Positions 1 to 11,314 of a stretch of 64,000 nt of DNA are shown in pieces (position 1 is the first letter of the stretch; each line of letters starts with the position of its first letter). The translations under genes and the position numbers were made by a program. The notes below the pieces were generated by a model that searched no databases, was not told where the DNA came from, and worked only from the letters and a program-made list of their open reading frames with translations. The DNA comes from Hermatobates lingyangjiaoensis (Eukaryota; Arthropoda; Insecta; Hemiptera; Hermatobatidae). The DNA lies in the NCBI GenBank assembly GCA_026182355.1, contig JAPFBL010000223.1:1152501-1216500 (forward strand), in the 5' to 3' direction.

Positions 1-215
1 TTTTTTGTAAAATATCAATATGAGCCATCAAAGTAAGTATTTCTGGACCATAACGTCTTGACCACAAACTTTGGATACACACTCACCCACCCCATACATC
101 ATTGAAAAAACTTCATGAAACGACTTTTCGGACCTAAAAAGATGTAATTCCGTCAAAATTTCAAGATCGAATTTTTTTACGATCACTATCCTTTACTTAT
201 GGTAAAGTAACAAAA
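1..215 (-). mobile_element. Terminal part of an unclassified AT-rich inverted-terminus element
   Basis: This segment matches, in reverse complement and with divergence, the start of the copy at 40676-42300. Shared landmarks are the direction to a 'ctttacttatggtaaag' terminus, an 'attccgtcaaaatttc' stretch and a 'cacccaccc' run. No ORF is present. It is a diverged copy cut off by the window edge. Confidence 0.5.
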
Positions 216-296
216 TGAAAAATTCTTTTAAATATCGAAATGTGTTTAATGCTATGGTTTATAAAATTTTATGATTATTTATGTAACGATTATATA

Positions 297-385
297 GGTG
301 TGTTCTCTAATCGGGGTTCGGTCAATTTTCCAGGATTGAGTCAATATCCTGGAAAATTGACCGAACCCCGATTAGAGAACACACC
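297..385. repeat. Perfect 39-bp palindrome with 11-bp loop
   Basis: Arms 297-335 and 347-385 are perfect reverse complements, so a transcript would form a strong hairpin. The right arm and following bases (to about 430) can be read as LTEPRLENTPILSNGRYIIE, a peptide-like segment that recurs at 46371-46435 and partly at 46240-46280 next to (TA)n. This looks like the end of a repeat family rather than a host gene. Confidence 0.85.
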
Positions 386-1000
386 TATTCTATCTAACGG
401 TCGATATATTATTGAACCTGTAATGATTATAGTTATAACATAAATTTTCATTCATAACTTTTTCAACTTTCTTTCAAATTTTTGAAAGGCTTCTGTAGTA
501 AAACAGCCTAAATGACGCCATTTCAAGTCAAAACATAGGTTTGTAATTCACCATCCTAGCTAATTGGATGAACAATGTCATAAAGATATAAAAATATAAT
601 ACAGAATATGAGTTTAATCCAATAATATTTCTTACACGGTCACAATAAATTCTTCCCATTTTATTAATAAAATGTTTTTAAACAAGTTTGTTTGAAGTTA
701 ATGTGAAATATTATTTTGTTTATGAATTCAGGCAGGCTTAAATTATCGTAGCATTGAGATCCTTGAAATTCCCATTCAATATAATTTTATTAAAAATTCC
801 TAAACATTTATTTGTCAAGTTATCTCCATTCATTCTTCTTGTTTGCTTCTTATTCTATATTTTTTTATTTTTCCCTGATATTTTGACAATTGATTTTAAA
901 AAGTTATATTTATTTCACTATCTATGCAAAGAGTTATTGTGCGGTGTTTACTCATGAATAGTTAGGAAAAGAAACACTAAGTTTTCACACATAATGGATT
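386..1000. other. AT-rich stretch without recognised genes
   Basis: Beyond the tail of the SNGRYIIE segment (to about 440) I see only short chance ORFs, including a phenylalanine/leucine-rich one at 754-957 that has no recognisable domain. Confidence 0.6.
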
Positions 1001-1004
1001 TCTT

Positions 1005-1050
1005 TGTGCAAAGCGTTTCGAACAGTTAGTATCCATCATCAGGTAACATC
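1005..1050 (-). ncRNA. Hammerhead-like motif (ACGC stem III type)
   Basis: On the minus strand a CTGATGA box (1036-1042) is followed by one extra T, a stem II of five pairs with two wobbles (GGATA with TGTTC), then GAAACGC. Stem III is a damaged form of the ACGCGT seen elsewhere and stem I pairing is poor, so this copy is probably inactive. A second half-motif (GAAACGCG) lies on the plus strand near 1138-1150. Confidence 0.5.
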
Positions 1051-1189
1051 TGCCACTTACCAAAGTTTAAAGCTTGTTAATTCGTTATAACTTTTTACTT
1101 TTCTTGATTGCTGTAATTTTTGATTATACTAAGTGTTTGAAACGCGTTGCGTTTGTGAAGACTATATATTCCGTTTCTCATTAATCATG

Positions 1190-2560
1190 AGTTGTTTTTA
1201 TAACTTTTTGCCTTTTGGATTGTTCTGCTATTTAATATTTTCTTCTATTTATGATAAATGTATATATTTCTTTACGTAACAAATATGTCACATGGATAAT
1301 GTTACATTTTAACGTTAGTTTGTGACTATGACCAAAAATAAAAAAAATATGTAGATAAAAAATAACTACAATTTATCTGGTAGTTGGTTTTCCTACAACT
1401 CTTTACGTTAACAATATAGTTACATTCCATATCATACGTCTTCATATATAATTTATAATGTCCCATTTAGGTATCATCTAAATCTCTAAATGGCAGATGT
1501 TTATTAGTCTTTTATTCCTGGAAGTAGTAACGATGGCGATTGATAACTTATCAATAAATATGCTTATTTTCTTATATCACATCACTGATATATATTATAT
1601 CATTAGCATAACTACAGCAATAATAACATTCTTGAAAAGCGCGAAAGGTAGATTTTGTGTTACGAAATAATCTCTTACAGGAAAAAATGGCTTTTGTTGC
1701 AATAGCCAGTGGATTTCTTACATAGTTTACTTTACTTCCTTCTATATTGAATATTTAAGAGACATTTTTACATTGAAAACTTGAAAATATTCCTATATTG
1801 TCTGAAAAATCTCAGAAAGATCTAAGAAAAAAAGTCGTTTTAAGATAATTTATAATTAAGGATGTATGATAATTACATTTTTTTAATTATATTTTAGATT
1901 TTTGGTCTTTTATAGAATTATGATAATTGGAATTTTATAGCTTCCTAGTATTTAATAAAAATTTTTTTTTCCTTTTGTCAAAAATCGTATATACCAATTT
2001 TCTCTGAGCAAGTGTTATCTTTTTCCTGCATACTGTACTCTGGTATAAGATTACTGTAAATGTATATTGAGAAAAAATATATTATAATTAGCCAATTTAC
2101 AGCCTCAAATAAAAGTCAAAGCCGCTATTCAGTATAATTTAAAACTTTTACAGTTGGGAGCTTCTAATTTTTTAAAATAATAGATATGAACTATTAAACT
2201 AGAATAGTGAAAAAACTGGATATTTGTCTACAAATATAACTCCTCTTTTTGAGGAAAAGTCCATTCCTCGCACTTCAATATTATCCAAAGATCCTATTCA
2301 TGAACAAAGAAATTTTGATCTGATATTAAGTTTTGTTCAAGGGTGCAATATATAAATTGATTAAAGCATTTTGTGAAATAAATCTATCATACCATGGAAT
2401 GCGACAGAAATGTATGTTGGCAGTGATTTAAATAAATTATATCCATTTTTCCATAATTCTTCTAGGCATCTATTTTATTTCGATGGATTCACTTAAAAAA
2501 TGTCTAAGACAATGTAAACTACGTAAATAAATATCAATAAATTCGACTAGTATACAGGTG
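1190..2560. other. AT-rich intergenic DNA with an old repeat copy
   Basis: About 1580-1870 matches, inverted, the element segments at 10655-10930 and 41825-42100. Shared words include 'aaaacttgaaaatattcc' and a 'tcttacaggaaaaaatggct' region. The remainder has no gene, RNA or tandem repeat that I can recognise. Confidence 0.45.
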
Positions 2561-2574
2561 AACTGTTAGTCTTA

Positions 2575-3115
2575 GATAAACAATCAGTTTAAAAATGACT
2601 AAGATCTTTCAACTGTAACAAGTGGTCTTTGTCAGAGTCAAAAACCCAAGTGAAACAGTGAAGTACAGGATGCAAAAATATCATGATGAGGTGTTGAGAG
2701 GATTTTGACGGAAGAGTGGCATTTTAAAAGGGTGTAAAGTGTAGGAAAGGACAATAGTCCAGAGAGGAATGTTTGGAGAAACAAAGGAGTACAGCAAGAA
2801 AAAGTAAAAAACTATCCGCTTGCTGTCAACCCTCTTAGAAGGTACTATTACCCTCGTTAGAACTGAGTCAAGTTCGAAGAAACTGTTAAAAATGTTTATA
2901 ACATTTGATTTATTAACTCCCTTTTAAAATACCACTCTTCTCTACCACACCTCTCAACCCCTCACCGTGATGTTTCTCCATCTGGTGTTTCACTTGAGTT
3001 TTTCACTCTGACAAAGACCACTTGTTACGGTTGAAAGATCCTAGCCTTTTTCCCCTTTTCTTATTGTTGTTCGAACATTGATTGTTGTTTCACGTGTTTA
3101 CTGTGAAATCTTGTT
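2575..3115. mobile_element. Hammerhead-bearing inverted-repeat element
   Basis: Two diverged family-A hammerhead motifs face each other (minus 2597-2639, plus 3007-3050). The intervening ~370 bp is itself roughly palindromic: 'gatgaggtgttgagagg' on the left answers 'cctctcaacccctcacc' on the right. The right end continues with the family tail 'tttcacgtgttta'. The motifs carry CUGACAA (G8 to A) so cleavage is doubtful. No ORF. Confidence 0.65.
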
Positions 3116-3613
3116 ATTACATATTATATTACATATGCTTAATTTCTTTTGTATTAGTATAGAAAAATAATTAAAATTTGAAATTTGTAAAGTCATTAGT
3201 TTCATAAAATTTAAATATGGATGTAGGTAGGAAGCTACTACTACAAGGACATTGGGACACTTCAAAATCAGGTCAGTAAAAAAGAAAACTATAAACGACA
3301 ATATATTTCCATAGATTGCAGGGACCAAAAACTTGTTAGAGGTTTTGATATCAAGGTAGTGTTTAAAACCTTTTAATTTATTTCAAAATTCAAATGTGAT
3401 TAAATTTTGTATTCATTGAATTTTTCAACCTGCCTTAAGGTTCATACTGCTTGATTCTGTAGAATCAAACTAGGGTGACGTGGACCCTATTCATTTATCC
3501 CTTGGCTAATTGTATACCTGACTTTTAGCACCGGTGGTATAGTATGAATACAGTGATACACTGGTATTATATGTAGTATAGCATGAATATACCGATATTC
3601 TGGTAGTATATGT

Positions 3614-4846
3614 AGTATAATCTGAAACTGATCGGTCCATAGAAAGTACATCCAGGTAAGATTGTGTATTTTCTGATAATACTATCATCGACCTCTATGA
3701 TGCTAATGATAGCATAGTTTCACTGATAATTGCAACACAAGTAAGCACAAAGTATAATCTGAAACTGATCGGTCCATAGAAGGTACATCCAGGTAAGATT
3801 GTGTATTTTCTGATAATACTATCATCGACCTCTATGATGCTAATGATAGCATAGTTTCACTGATAACTGAAACACAAGTAAGCACAAAGTATAATCTGAA
3901 ACTGATCGGTCCATAGAAAGTACATCCAGGTAAGATTGTGTATTTTCTGATAATACTATCAACGACCTCTATGATGCTAATGATAGCATAGTTTCACTGA
4001 TAATTGCAACACAAGTAAGCACAAAGTATAATCTGAAACTGATCGGTCCATAGAAAGTACATCCAGGTAAGATTGTGTATTTTCTGATAATACTATCAAC
4101 GACCTCTATGATGCTAATGATAGCATAGTTTCACTGATAATTGCAACACAAGTAAGCACAAAGTATAATCTGAAACTGATCGGTCCATAGAAGGTACATC
4201 CAGGTAAGATTGTGTATTTTCTGATAATACTATCATCGACCTCTATGATGCTAATGATAGCATAGTTTCACTGATAATTGCAACACAAGTAAGCACAAAG
4301 TATAATCTGAAACTGATCGGTCCATAGAAGGTACATCCAGGTAAGATTGTGTATTTTCTGATAATACTATCATCGACCTCTATGATGCTAATGATAGCAT
4401 AGTTTCACTGATAACTGAAACACAAGTAAGCACAAAGTATAATCTGAAACTGATCGGTCCATAGAAGGTACATCCAGGTAAGATTGTGTATTTTCTGATA
4501 ATACTATCAACGACCTCTATGATGCTAATGATAGCATAGTTTCACTGATAACTGAAACACAAGTAAGCACAAAGTATAATCTGAAACTGATCGGTCCATA
4601 GAAGGGACATCCAGGTAAGATTGTGTATTTTCTGATAATACTATCAACGACCTCTATGATGCTAATGATAGCATAGTTTCACTGATAATTGCAACACAAG
4701 TAAGCACAAAGTATAATCTGAAACTGATCGGTCCATAGAAAGTACATCCAGGTAAGATTGTGTATTTTCTGATAATACTATCAACGACCTCTATGATGCT
4801 AATGATAGCATAGTTTCACTGATAACTGCAACACAAGTAAACACAA
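3614..4846. repeat. Tandem array, nine copies of a 137-bp unit
   Basis: The words 'agtataatctgaaactg' recur at 3614, 3751, 3888, 4025, 4162, 4299, 4436, 4573 and 4710, an exact 137-bp period ending at 4846. Copies differ by a few positions (atcatcgacc or atcaacgacc; aattgcaac or aactgaaac; aagtac or aggtac). Each unit holds a short hairpin-forming stretch, 'ctatgatgctaatgatag' with 'catag'. No reading frame persists through the array. A shorter degenerate repeat, 'gtagtatag', leads into it at 3535-3613. Confidence 0.95.
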
Positions 4847-4849
4847 AGT

Positions 4850-5108
4850 AAAAAGCATTCTTTTTGGTTGTCATATAGGGATGGACAGTATAAAGCAGTG
4901 AACCTAGACCCATGGGTCGGACACCACCCTCGCAAGATTTTTACTGACCTATGATTGCTTGGCAAGTATTTGTTTATTCTGATTTTCATTCCTTCGTATG
5001 GTATGTTACCTTCTTAGTATTTACTTTGTTTCCTCTTTAATAAGGTAAAGTGAAGGTTTCAGAGCATTTATTACTACTGTTTTCCTTTTTCTCTGTGGTT
5101 TAAAATTC

Positions 5109-5110
<2 letters not shown>
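4850..5110. other. Unassigned spacer
   Basis: Unique-looking sequence between the 137-bp array and the (TA)n tract at 5112-5150. No gene recognised. Confidence 0.5.
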
Positions 5111-5154
<44 letters not shown>

Positions 5155-5332
5155 TCGTATATTTGGGGGACAGTCCTTCATTTATACATGTGAGATTAAA
5201 TTTTCTGCCTACTTTTGTTTTGATCAGTTTTTTGGATTTCTTTTCCAATTCTCGTATTAGCTCTTTAAGTTCTCCAGGAGCTAGGTATATTAACTCACCA
5301 TATGATTTTCTGTCCGTTTTTAATCGTATTTA

Positions 5333-5375
5333 TTATTACCGACGTTTTGGTCTTCTTTGACCATCTGCAGGGTTA
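5333..5375 (-). ncRNA. Degenerate hammerhead-like motif (ACGT type)
   Basis: Minus strand: CTGCAGA, one extra T, GGTC and GACC as stem II, then AAAACGTCGG. A6 and G12 are mutated compared with the hammerhead core. It mirrors 5534-5580. Confidence 0.4.
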
Positions 5376-5533
5376 TTTTTAAACACATATCCATAGTATC
5401 TTAAAAAACTATTTAACAATTTTATCTAAAACTTAATTTTAACACTCAAAAAATTTTAACACTTATACTTTTGTATAAGTTTTAGATAAAATTGTTAAAT
5501 ATTTTTTTAAGATACTATGTATATGTGTTCAAA

Positions 5534-5580
5534 AATAACCCTGTAGATGGTCAAAGAAGACAGAAACGTCGGTAATAATA
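5534..5580 (+). ncRNA. Hammerhead-like motif (ACGT type)
   Basis: CTGTAGA, extra T, then a stem II region GGTC with GACA, GAAA, and the self-complementary ACGT followed by C. Stem I pairs 'aataacc' before the box with 'ggtaata' after it, with few mismatches. A6 is changed to T, so activity is doubtful. Confidence 0.5.
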
Positions 5581-5730
5581 AATACAATTAAAAATGGGCA
5601 GAAAATCATATGGTGAGTTAATATACTTTGTTCCTGGAGAATTTAAAGGACTAATACGAGATTTAGAAAAGAAATCCAAAAAACTGATCAAGACAAAAGC
5701 AGGCAGAAAATTTAATCTCACATTTATATA

Positions 5731-6130
5731 TATACCATATATATATATTCGTAAATTTTGGTAGCAGTCCTTCCTTGATACACACATTACTGAAAATGAC
5801 ACCAAATTTAGCTGATACCTGTTTCTTAACAAGTTTCTCAATTTTTCTAAATAACACTCTCGTTATTTCGTCTACACAATAAAGTACATCTCCTATGGTC
5901 GACATGTTTCGAATGATCAACATTCATCATCAGAACGTGAATAAGATCTAATGTGAAAACCTGGTTTATTATATACACAGAGAAGGTAGAAGGGGGGTTG
6001 TTTTCCATAAAGTTCCATAAACTTTATGGAAAACAACCCCCCTTCTACCTTCTCTGCGTATATAATAAACCAGGTTTTCACATTAGATCTTATTCACGTC
6101 CTGATGATGAATGTTGATGATGAATGAATG
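5731..6130. mobile_element. PLE 5'-end fragment and 2 x ~65 bp palindrome
   Basis: The minus strand from 5923 reads MSTIGDVLYCVDEITRV and continues through KIEKLVKK to CIKEGLLPKFTNIYI, a Penelope-like N-terminus, then (TA)n. A hammerhead-like motif (5896-5940) sits directly at its start. Centre-side sequence 5941-6090 is a near-perfect palindrome around 'aactttatgg'. The mirror hammerhead at about 6090-6140 is broken by a short duplication of 'gatgaatgttgat'. Confidence 0.7.
5896..5940 (-). ncRNA. Hammerhead-like ribozyme motif (ACATGT type)
   Basis: Minus strand: intact CTGATGA (5927-5933), one extra T, a perfect five-pair stem II (GAATG with CATTC, loop TTGAT), GAAA, self-complementary stem III ACATGT, C at the cleavage position, then three stem I pairs. 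All core bases are present. The PLE coding start overlaps its 3' side. Confidence 0.65.
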
Positions 6131-6134
6131 TTGA

Positions 6135-6980
6135 TCAAAGACATCGTTATTTTCACCAAACACATAACTATTGTCAACACCACTAACAAATTTTGAATCG
6201 TCAAACCACGTCCATTTTCACCAGTTAAACTAATTGACTTTTAAAAGTTTTTAGTTTTGAAAATATTCGGTTAAAAACTTTTAAACTTAACTCTGGTGCA
6301 AATGAGTATTAGTGACTCTCGAGCTAGTACTAAGAAAAAATATAAAGGAAATTTGACTCACATCTCAAAATGGTTCACGATCCCTGGTATAAAGTTTGAG
6401 ATGATATGCAATTACCTAAAAGAAAAAAACTACAATTTATTTATACTTTTTTTTTGTGAGATATAGTAGAAGTAATTGAAAAGGGAAATAGAACAGTGAA
6501 TTAATGTTGATAATATTGAAAGTTGCGGTTAAAGGAATGGGTGGTTTTTTTTCTGAGGTTAAGGTAATTAGAGAAGTAAATAGTGTTTTTGGATAGGAAG
6601 ACAAGTTGGCTCAGAGTTTCACTCGGCTGAGTGGGATGTGTAATTTTAAAAGTGGCGAGTGTGTTACTGGAGTGTGAAAAAGCCAACGGTAAGTTTCCCC
6701 CCGCGAGTCAGCACGTGAACTTGTATAGCAGCCAGCGGGAGAGCATTATGCCAGTAGTGGCCGCGATACCTTGACTACATGTGCGCATGCCGCCTTCGGT
6801 AGTGATTAGGCCTTCTTACACAATGGGCGTCACGTGATGTTCTCCAAAAGGAAAACCTACCACCTCAACAGAAAACACAAGGTACTCAATGACCAACAGC
6901 AGTCGTAACTCGACCTCTTAATCACCAGACCCCATGTGACAAATTGTTAATAACCTTTTGTATACAGGTAACCCTTTCAA
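6135..6980. other. No gene recognised; includes a GC-richer stretch 6650-6960
   Basis: The first half is AT-rich. About 6650-6960 is noticeably richer in G and C, with a run of Cs, many CpG dinucleotides and a donor-like 'acggtaagt' at 6688-6696. It has no long ORF and no family I recognise. It may be the interior of another non-autonomous element or an old exon. Confidence 0.4.
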
Positions 6981-7039
6981 AACGTTAAGTATTATACGCA
7001 CGCAACTGTGCTGCAACTGATATTCCAGTCTGTCCTCCT

Positions 7040-7245
7040 ATTGGAATATATATATATATATAACAATATTTCATAATAAACACGGAAATAACAAACCACA
7101 AATAGAAATGAGAAAAAGGACTGTGAACTTTCAACCATAACAAACGTCTTCGTCAGATTCAATCCCAAACTTTTAGGACTCTGAGGCAATTAGAATTTAA
7201 CTCTAACAAAGACCTCTTGTTACGATTGAAATGTCTTTGCCTGTT
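7040..7245. mobile_element. Degraded family-A hammerhead palindrome
   Basis: Minus motif about 7119-7160 and plus motif about 7203-7240 face each other. Both retain the 'acaa' loop and 'ttcaacc/gattgaaa' flanks, with several core mutations. A (TA)n tract lies at 7049-7062. Confidence 0.5.
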
Positions 7246-7489
7246 TACTCATTTTTAATGTAGAATTAATAAACATTTTCTTAACTGGACTTTATCAGCT
7301 CTTTAGGTTCGAATTAAACTTTCATTTTCGACGTCTCCGTTTTTATTTAAAACCTCCTTCTGAGGGAAAAGTATAAAATTTGAAAACAGAAACTTTTATA
7401 CCTCTGGCAATGAAGAAATAATAAATAAAAACCATAATATTGGCAATGAGAGATTAATTTGAACTGAATTGACTTAGTCTTGATAAAAA

Positions 7490-7632
7490 TTTCATTATAT
7501 ATATATAAAAAGATTTCACATAAACATGTGAAATAACAATTAATGATCAAACCACAATAAGAAATGGGAAAACAAGACTAAGATCTTTCAACCCTAACAA
7601 GCGGTAACAAGCTTATTGTGGTTTGATCATAT
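7490..7632 (-). mobile_element. Truncated family-A element between (TA)n tracts
   Basis: Contains the family outer segment 'tgatcaaaccacaataag' and 'gactaagatctttcaacc', but jumps from the stem II side straight into an inverted copy of the outer segment near 7610, so the hammerhead core is lost. (TA)n tracts border both sides. Confidence 0.6.
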
Positions 7633-7726
7633 ATATATATAATGTTTTCTTATCTCGACCACATATATTCAACACTATTTTCTTTTTTTCGAGATTTACT
7701 GGAGGAACAAACATTAAAACACCTTT

Positions 7727-7768
7727 AATCCAACGTTTCGTCGATATTTGTAGACGTCTTCAGGGATT
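7727..7768 (-). ncRNA. Complete hammerhead-like ribozyme motif (ACGT type)
   Basis: Minus strand: AATCC, CTGAAGA, one extra C, stem II GTC with GAC around a nine- to ten-base loop, GAAA, self-complementary ACGT, U at the cleavage position, then GGATT, which pairs perfectly with the leading AATCC. All core positions (C3, U4, G5, A6, G8, A9, G12, A13, A14) are intact. This is one of the best copies in the window. Confidence 0.7.
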
Positions 7769-7929
7769 GGTGTTTTCCTATTGTCAAAAAACTTTATATA
7801 ACCTTTATATTCAAATCAGAGTACAATATACAAATATAGATGGAAGTGTTTTACTGCTTGACACTAGTAATAGTACTAGTATACTAAATAGACTAAACCT
7901 GAGTAAAAAATAAAAATACTGCTATTTAT

Positions 7930-8930
7930 ACATACATATAAAGACTTTATAAACTTTTATATGTAGAACTGAGATTCTAAAGGGCAGTTGACATTGTAAC
8001 TGCTAGAGTATCAAACCCAGTTATACCACAGCACTCATTGTGTTCCAATAATTTTGAAGTTTAAAATGAACTAATTGAAGTTTAAAATATTAAAAAACTA
8101 GTTTTTTAATACAACATCAGTGTATACTATAACATTACAACCAAATTTATCTGAATTAAGTTGTTTACATTTAATCTGAATTTACAGAACGGAGGTGTCA
8201 TATGTCAGTTTGTTTAAAAATCTCGTCGAATTTGTAAGAGTACCCATCAAAGGGAAAAAATCAAAAATATATTTTGTTTCTCCTAAAATTAAATTTTTAA
8301 AAGAATTTAAAAACTATTATGGATTATGTTATAATATTGGTTTGATCAAAATATGGGTTGGAATACCGTTAAATGTAGCGTGGCAGTTCCCCTGAATTCT
8401 GAGGAAGGCAATGGATATACTAAAGCAGCAATAGAATTTCATATTGGGTTTGGATCTACATGAGATTACAGAGAAAAATCCAGGTTGAATGAAATCATAA
8501 TAAAACTGGAAACTTTCTTATTTAAATATTTCTTTTCCTGAAATCATTTATGATAATAATCATGTCTGCTGGCACAGCTGTCGGAGTAGACGTAGTTTAG
8601 TTTTGTATTGTTTTTATTTTTATAGCCTTATATCACAATCTCAGAAATACAGTGGTTTCAACATGTGATACATTTTGGACAAAGTGGTTATTTTTCTGCT
8701 TGTCACCGCCAATGACCAAGCACAAAACAGATAATCTTAAAAATTAAAATCACGATATTATTACCAAAAAAAAACACTAAAAAAATCATGCAAATATTTT
8801 GAAAATTTTTCTACATATTTCCAACATGAAGTACAGGGTTTGCCTTTATAGGGTTTGTCATACAAGTTCGTATGACTAATACATATTTTGCAAACATTTT
8901 GACTTCAATTTTGACGTGATTTTTTTTTAT
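7930..8930. other. AT-rich stretch without recognised genes
   Basis: A 66-codon ORF at 8195-8395 has no recognisable domain and an ordinary AT-rich composition. I cannot support it as a gene. Confidence 0.55.
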
Positions 8931-8934
8931 TGTT

Positions 8935-9182
8935 TTAAACCGATCCCCTAGCGGGTGATAATGTCAGCCGTTTATCGGCTTTTTGTTTGATCCGTGATTC
9001 TGCAGATTCTATATTGAGAGTCCTAAGTTTTACCTAATTCAAGTGTATTTCGAGTAGGGATTTTTAACGATGGCGTACAGGCTTGGGACCGACGGCGTAA
9101 CATGCTCTCCGAGGAACGACATGAATAAATCGAGGGCCAGGCGGGGATCGAACACCGAACTACCAGCCCTAAGGTGAGTACG
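8935..9182 (-). mobile_element. tRNA-derived SINE, degraded
   Basis: The minus strand holds the family order: tRNA-like head with a GGTTCGATCCC-like B box (about 9145-9155 reversed), 'cctcgatttattcatg', the central 'cgtcggtcccaagcc' block, and 'ggactctcaatatag' near the tail. The other copies are at 9634, 25746, 35010, 35343, 47250, 53165, 60315 and 62562. Confidence 0.75.
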
Positions 9183-9633
9183 TTAATAATAGACGTAATA
9201 CTACAACTTAATTTATTTTACTTATAATGCACAAACAATATTTTTCATTTTTTTAATGGTGTTCAAAGTTATAAACTGCTATAAATTATACTTTTATTGT
9301 TTCTAAAAACATGGGTGTTTTAATATTACTTGAATTGATAGTACAGTAACCAGGACTTCGTTAACAGTTATTCCAATTGGTAAATAAACCTTTTATTTTG
9401 TAATAACTGGTTCTGGAAAACAGGTTGAGTTCATAGCAAACACCTTCATATTAAATATCATGAAAACAAATATGGAACAGGTGGTTATTCAATATTCATG
9501 ATATCATTTGCATAAAAAATGTCAAACACAGTTCCTGTAATCTATGTAACTGGTGATTTCTTTAATCAACTACAAAACACTTATTTATTTGTTATTATAA
9601 TGCTACTTTTTACTTTATTGTTTTTTTTCATCG

Positions 9634-9932
9634 TTTAAGCCGATCCCCTAACGGGTGATAACGTATGCCGTTTACCAGCTTTTTCTTTGGTTCTAAATAT
9701 TCTACCTACATTGGGAGTCCTAAATTTTGCCTAACTCAAGTGCATTTCGAGTAGGGATCTTTAACGAGTACCTAACATGGTACAGGTTAGGGACCGACAG
9801 CTTAACGTCCTCTACGTTAATTCAAATTTAATTCAACTCCCGCGTGAATAAATCGAGGGCCAGGTGGGGATCAAACACCGGACTACCAGCCCAGGGGAGA
9901 GTACGTTAACCACTGAGCTAACTTGACCCCTT
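9634..9932 (-). mobile_element. tRNA-derived SINE
   Basis: The same family and orientation as the copy 700 bp upstream. Reversed, it begins 'ggggtcaagttagctcag' (A box), has a B-box-like 'ggtgtttgatcccc', the 'ctcgatttattcacgc' junction, and the central 'gatccctactcg' block. A short AT insertion sits near 9815-9830. Confidence 0.8.
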
Positions 9933-9934
9933 AC

Positions 9935-11300
9935 CTTACAGTAAGTAATATATGTAATCGTATAAGTAAAATATGTATCCAATGATTTTGGATTAATTTG
10001 TGGAATATGAATATTATATTATGGAATAAGTTCTGGTGTTGTGGCATGGATGGGAGAAGTCCGTATTCTCACAAGTAATAAAGTATGTTTGGTGTCTCGT
10101 AAATGGCTCTTATTGATTTTGAGTACCTTAAATAAATTTTTAAAGTTTATAAAATTTAAACGTTTTAAACAATAATATCACTTTTTTTTCGCATTTCCTG
10201 GCATCTTTAGGAAAAGAAAGTAGAAAAGGAAGAAAAAACAGGAATGGAGACGTGAAAGTTTCCACCGACCGATCGAAGTTTTAAATGTATTGAGTATATC
10301 AATACTATTGAAAGTTTTAATGTATCATATTCAATCCTGTTTAAGAGTGAATCATTTGAATGACAAAAACTTTACAACTTAATTTATGAGTAGTTGGTTA
10401 CAATGAATGGTAGTTAGTAACACTGATTGGTAGTTGGTAACACTGAATTTTTTAAGTGAATCTACTGAAATATTGAAATATTGAAATAAAATAGATGTTT
10501 AGAGAAAATAAGTAAATAAAATTAGTTTAGAGAAATAAAATTTATTTTATTAATAATTTTATAAAAGACCAAATTGTAATATATAATTCAAAGTTGAAAA
10601 CTTTCTTTAAAAAATAATAAATTTAATTATAGCACTTCTTAAATTAAAAATTATCTTAAAACGATATTTCTTTTTATATGTGTCTGACATTTTTCAGATA
10701 AAAGGAATATTTTCAAGTTTTAAATGGGAATCTGTCTTGAATTTTCAACTTAGAAGAGGGTGAGATAAACAATGTAAGTGAACAAAAGCCATGTTCTCCT
10801 GTAAGAGATTATTTCCTAACACGAAATTTACACTTTTGTATTTCAAAAATGTTAGTACTGCTGAAAATTAAGTTTATTTATAGTAAAGTTGAGTGTAGGT
10901 CACTCCAGATTTATTAATCTATTTTTAAATAGTCAGGTAGTAAAGTATGCTTTTGATATTAGTTCAGTTGTTAGGATCTCTACTTTTAATATGTTACTTT
11001 TTAGTTATTTATTTAAGTAACTAAAAATAAATAAATTTAGCTACTTATAGACATTAATCGGATCAAAAGAAAAAGGAAAGAGAAGTAAATTTTAAGCTCG
11101 TATAAGTTTTCACTTTTGCATTATATTTCAATTAACTTTTTTTTTTATTTTACATAGTCACAACATCGTAAATGTAACATTACCAGTGACAATTATGAAA
11201 GAAATATATACATTTACACATGGAGGAAGGAGGGAAGAAATATCCAGTAATTATACTTCCTAGCGTAAAAAATAAGTTATAAAACTTAAATTAAATTTGC
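9935..11300. other. AT-rich DNA with an unclassified repeat copy (10540-10905)
   Basis: About 10655-10905 matches 41830-42300: 'gccatgttctc', 'caaaaatgttagtactgctg' and 'tatagtaaagttgagtgtag' are shared in order. The last is the putative inverted terminus of this element family. There is no coding potential. Confidence 0.5.
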
Positions 11301-11314
11301 AAGTCACGAGTAAT

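Larger units (their letters stand above)
5125..5760. mobile_element. Palindromic PLE-end element with two hammerhead-like motifs
   Basis: Two inverted arms meet near 5455. On the plus strand about 5595-5735 reads GELIYFVPGEFKGLIRDLEK and on to a KKLIKTKAGRKFNLT segment; the minus strand of 5163-5335 carries a diverged copy. These resemble the N-terminal region of Penelope-like proteins. Each coding start is preceded by a hammerhead-like motif (minus 5333-5375, plus 5534-5580). Both arms end in (TA)n. The structure is a fragment of a retroelement end duplicated head-to-head, not a working gene. Confidence 0.75.

Noticed and set aside
3614..4846. CRISPR array
   Set aside because: Units are contiguous 137-bp repeats with no unique spacers, and the DNA is animal-like.
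5881..5940. Canonical hammerhead without the extra base
   Set aside because: In this and all other copies checked, one unpaired base lies between CUGANGA and stem II, or it forms an added C-G pair using G12. The extra-base reading keeps GAAA intact and was preferred.
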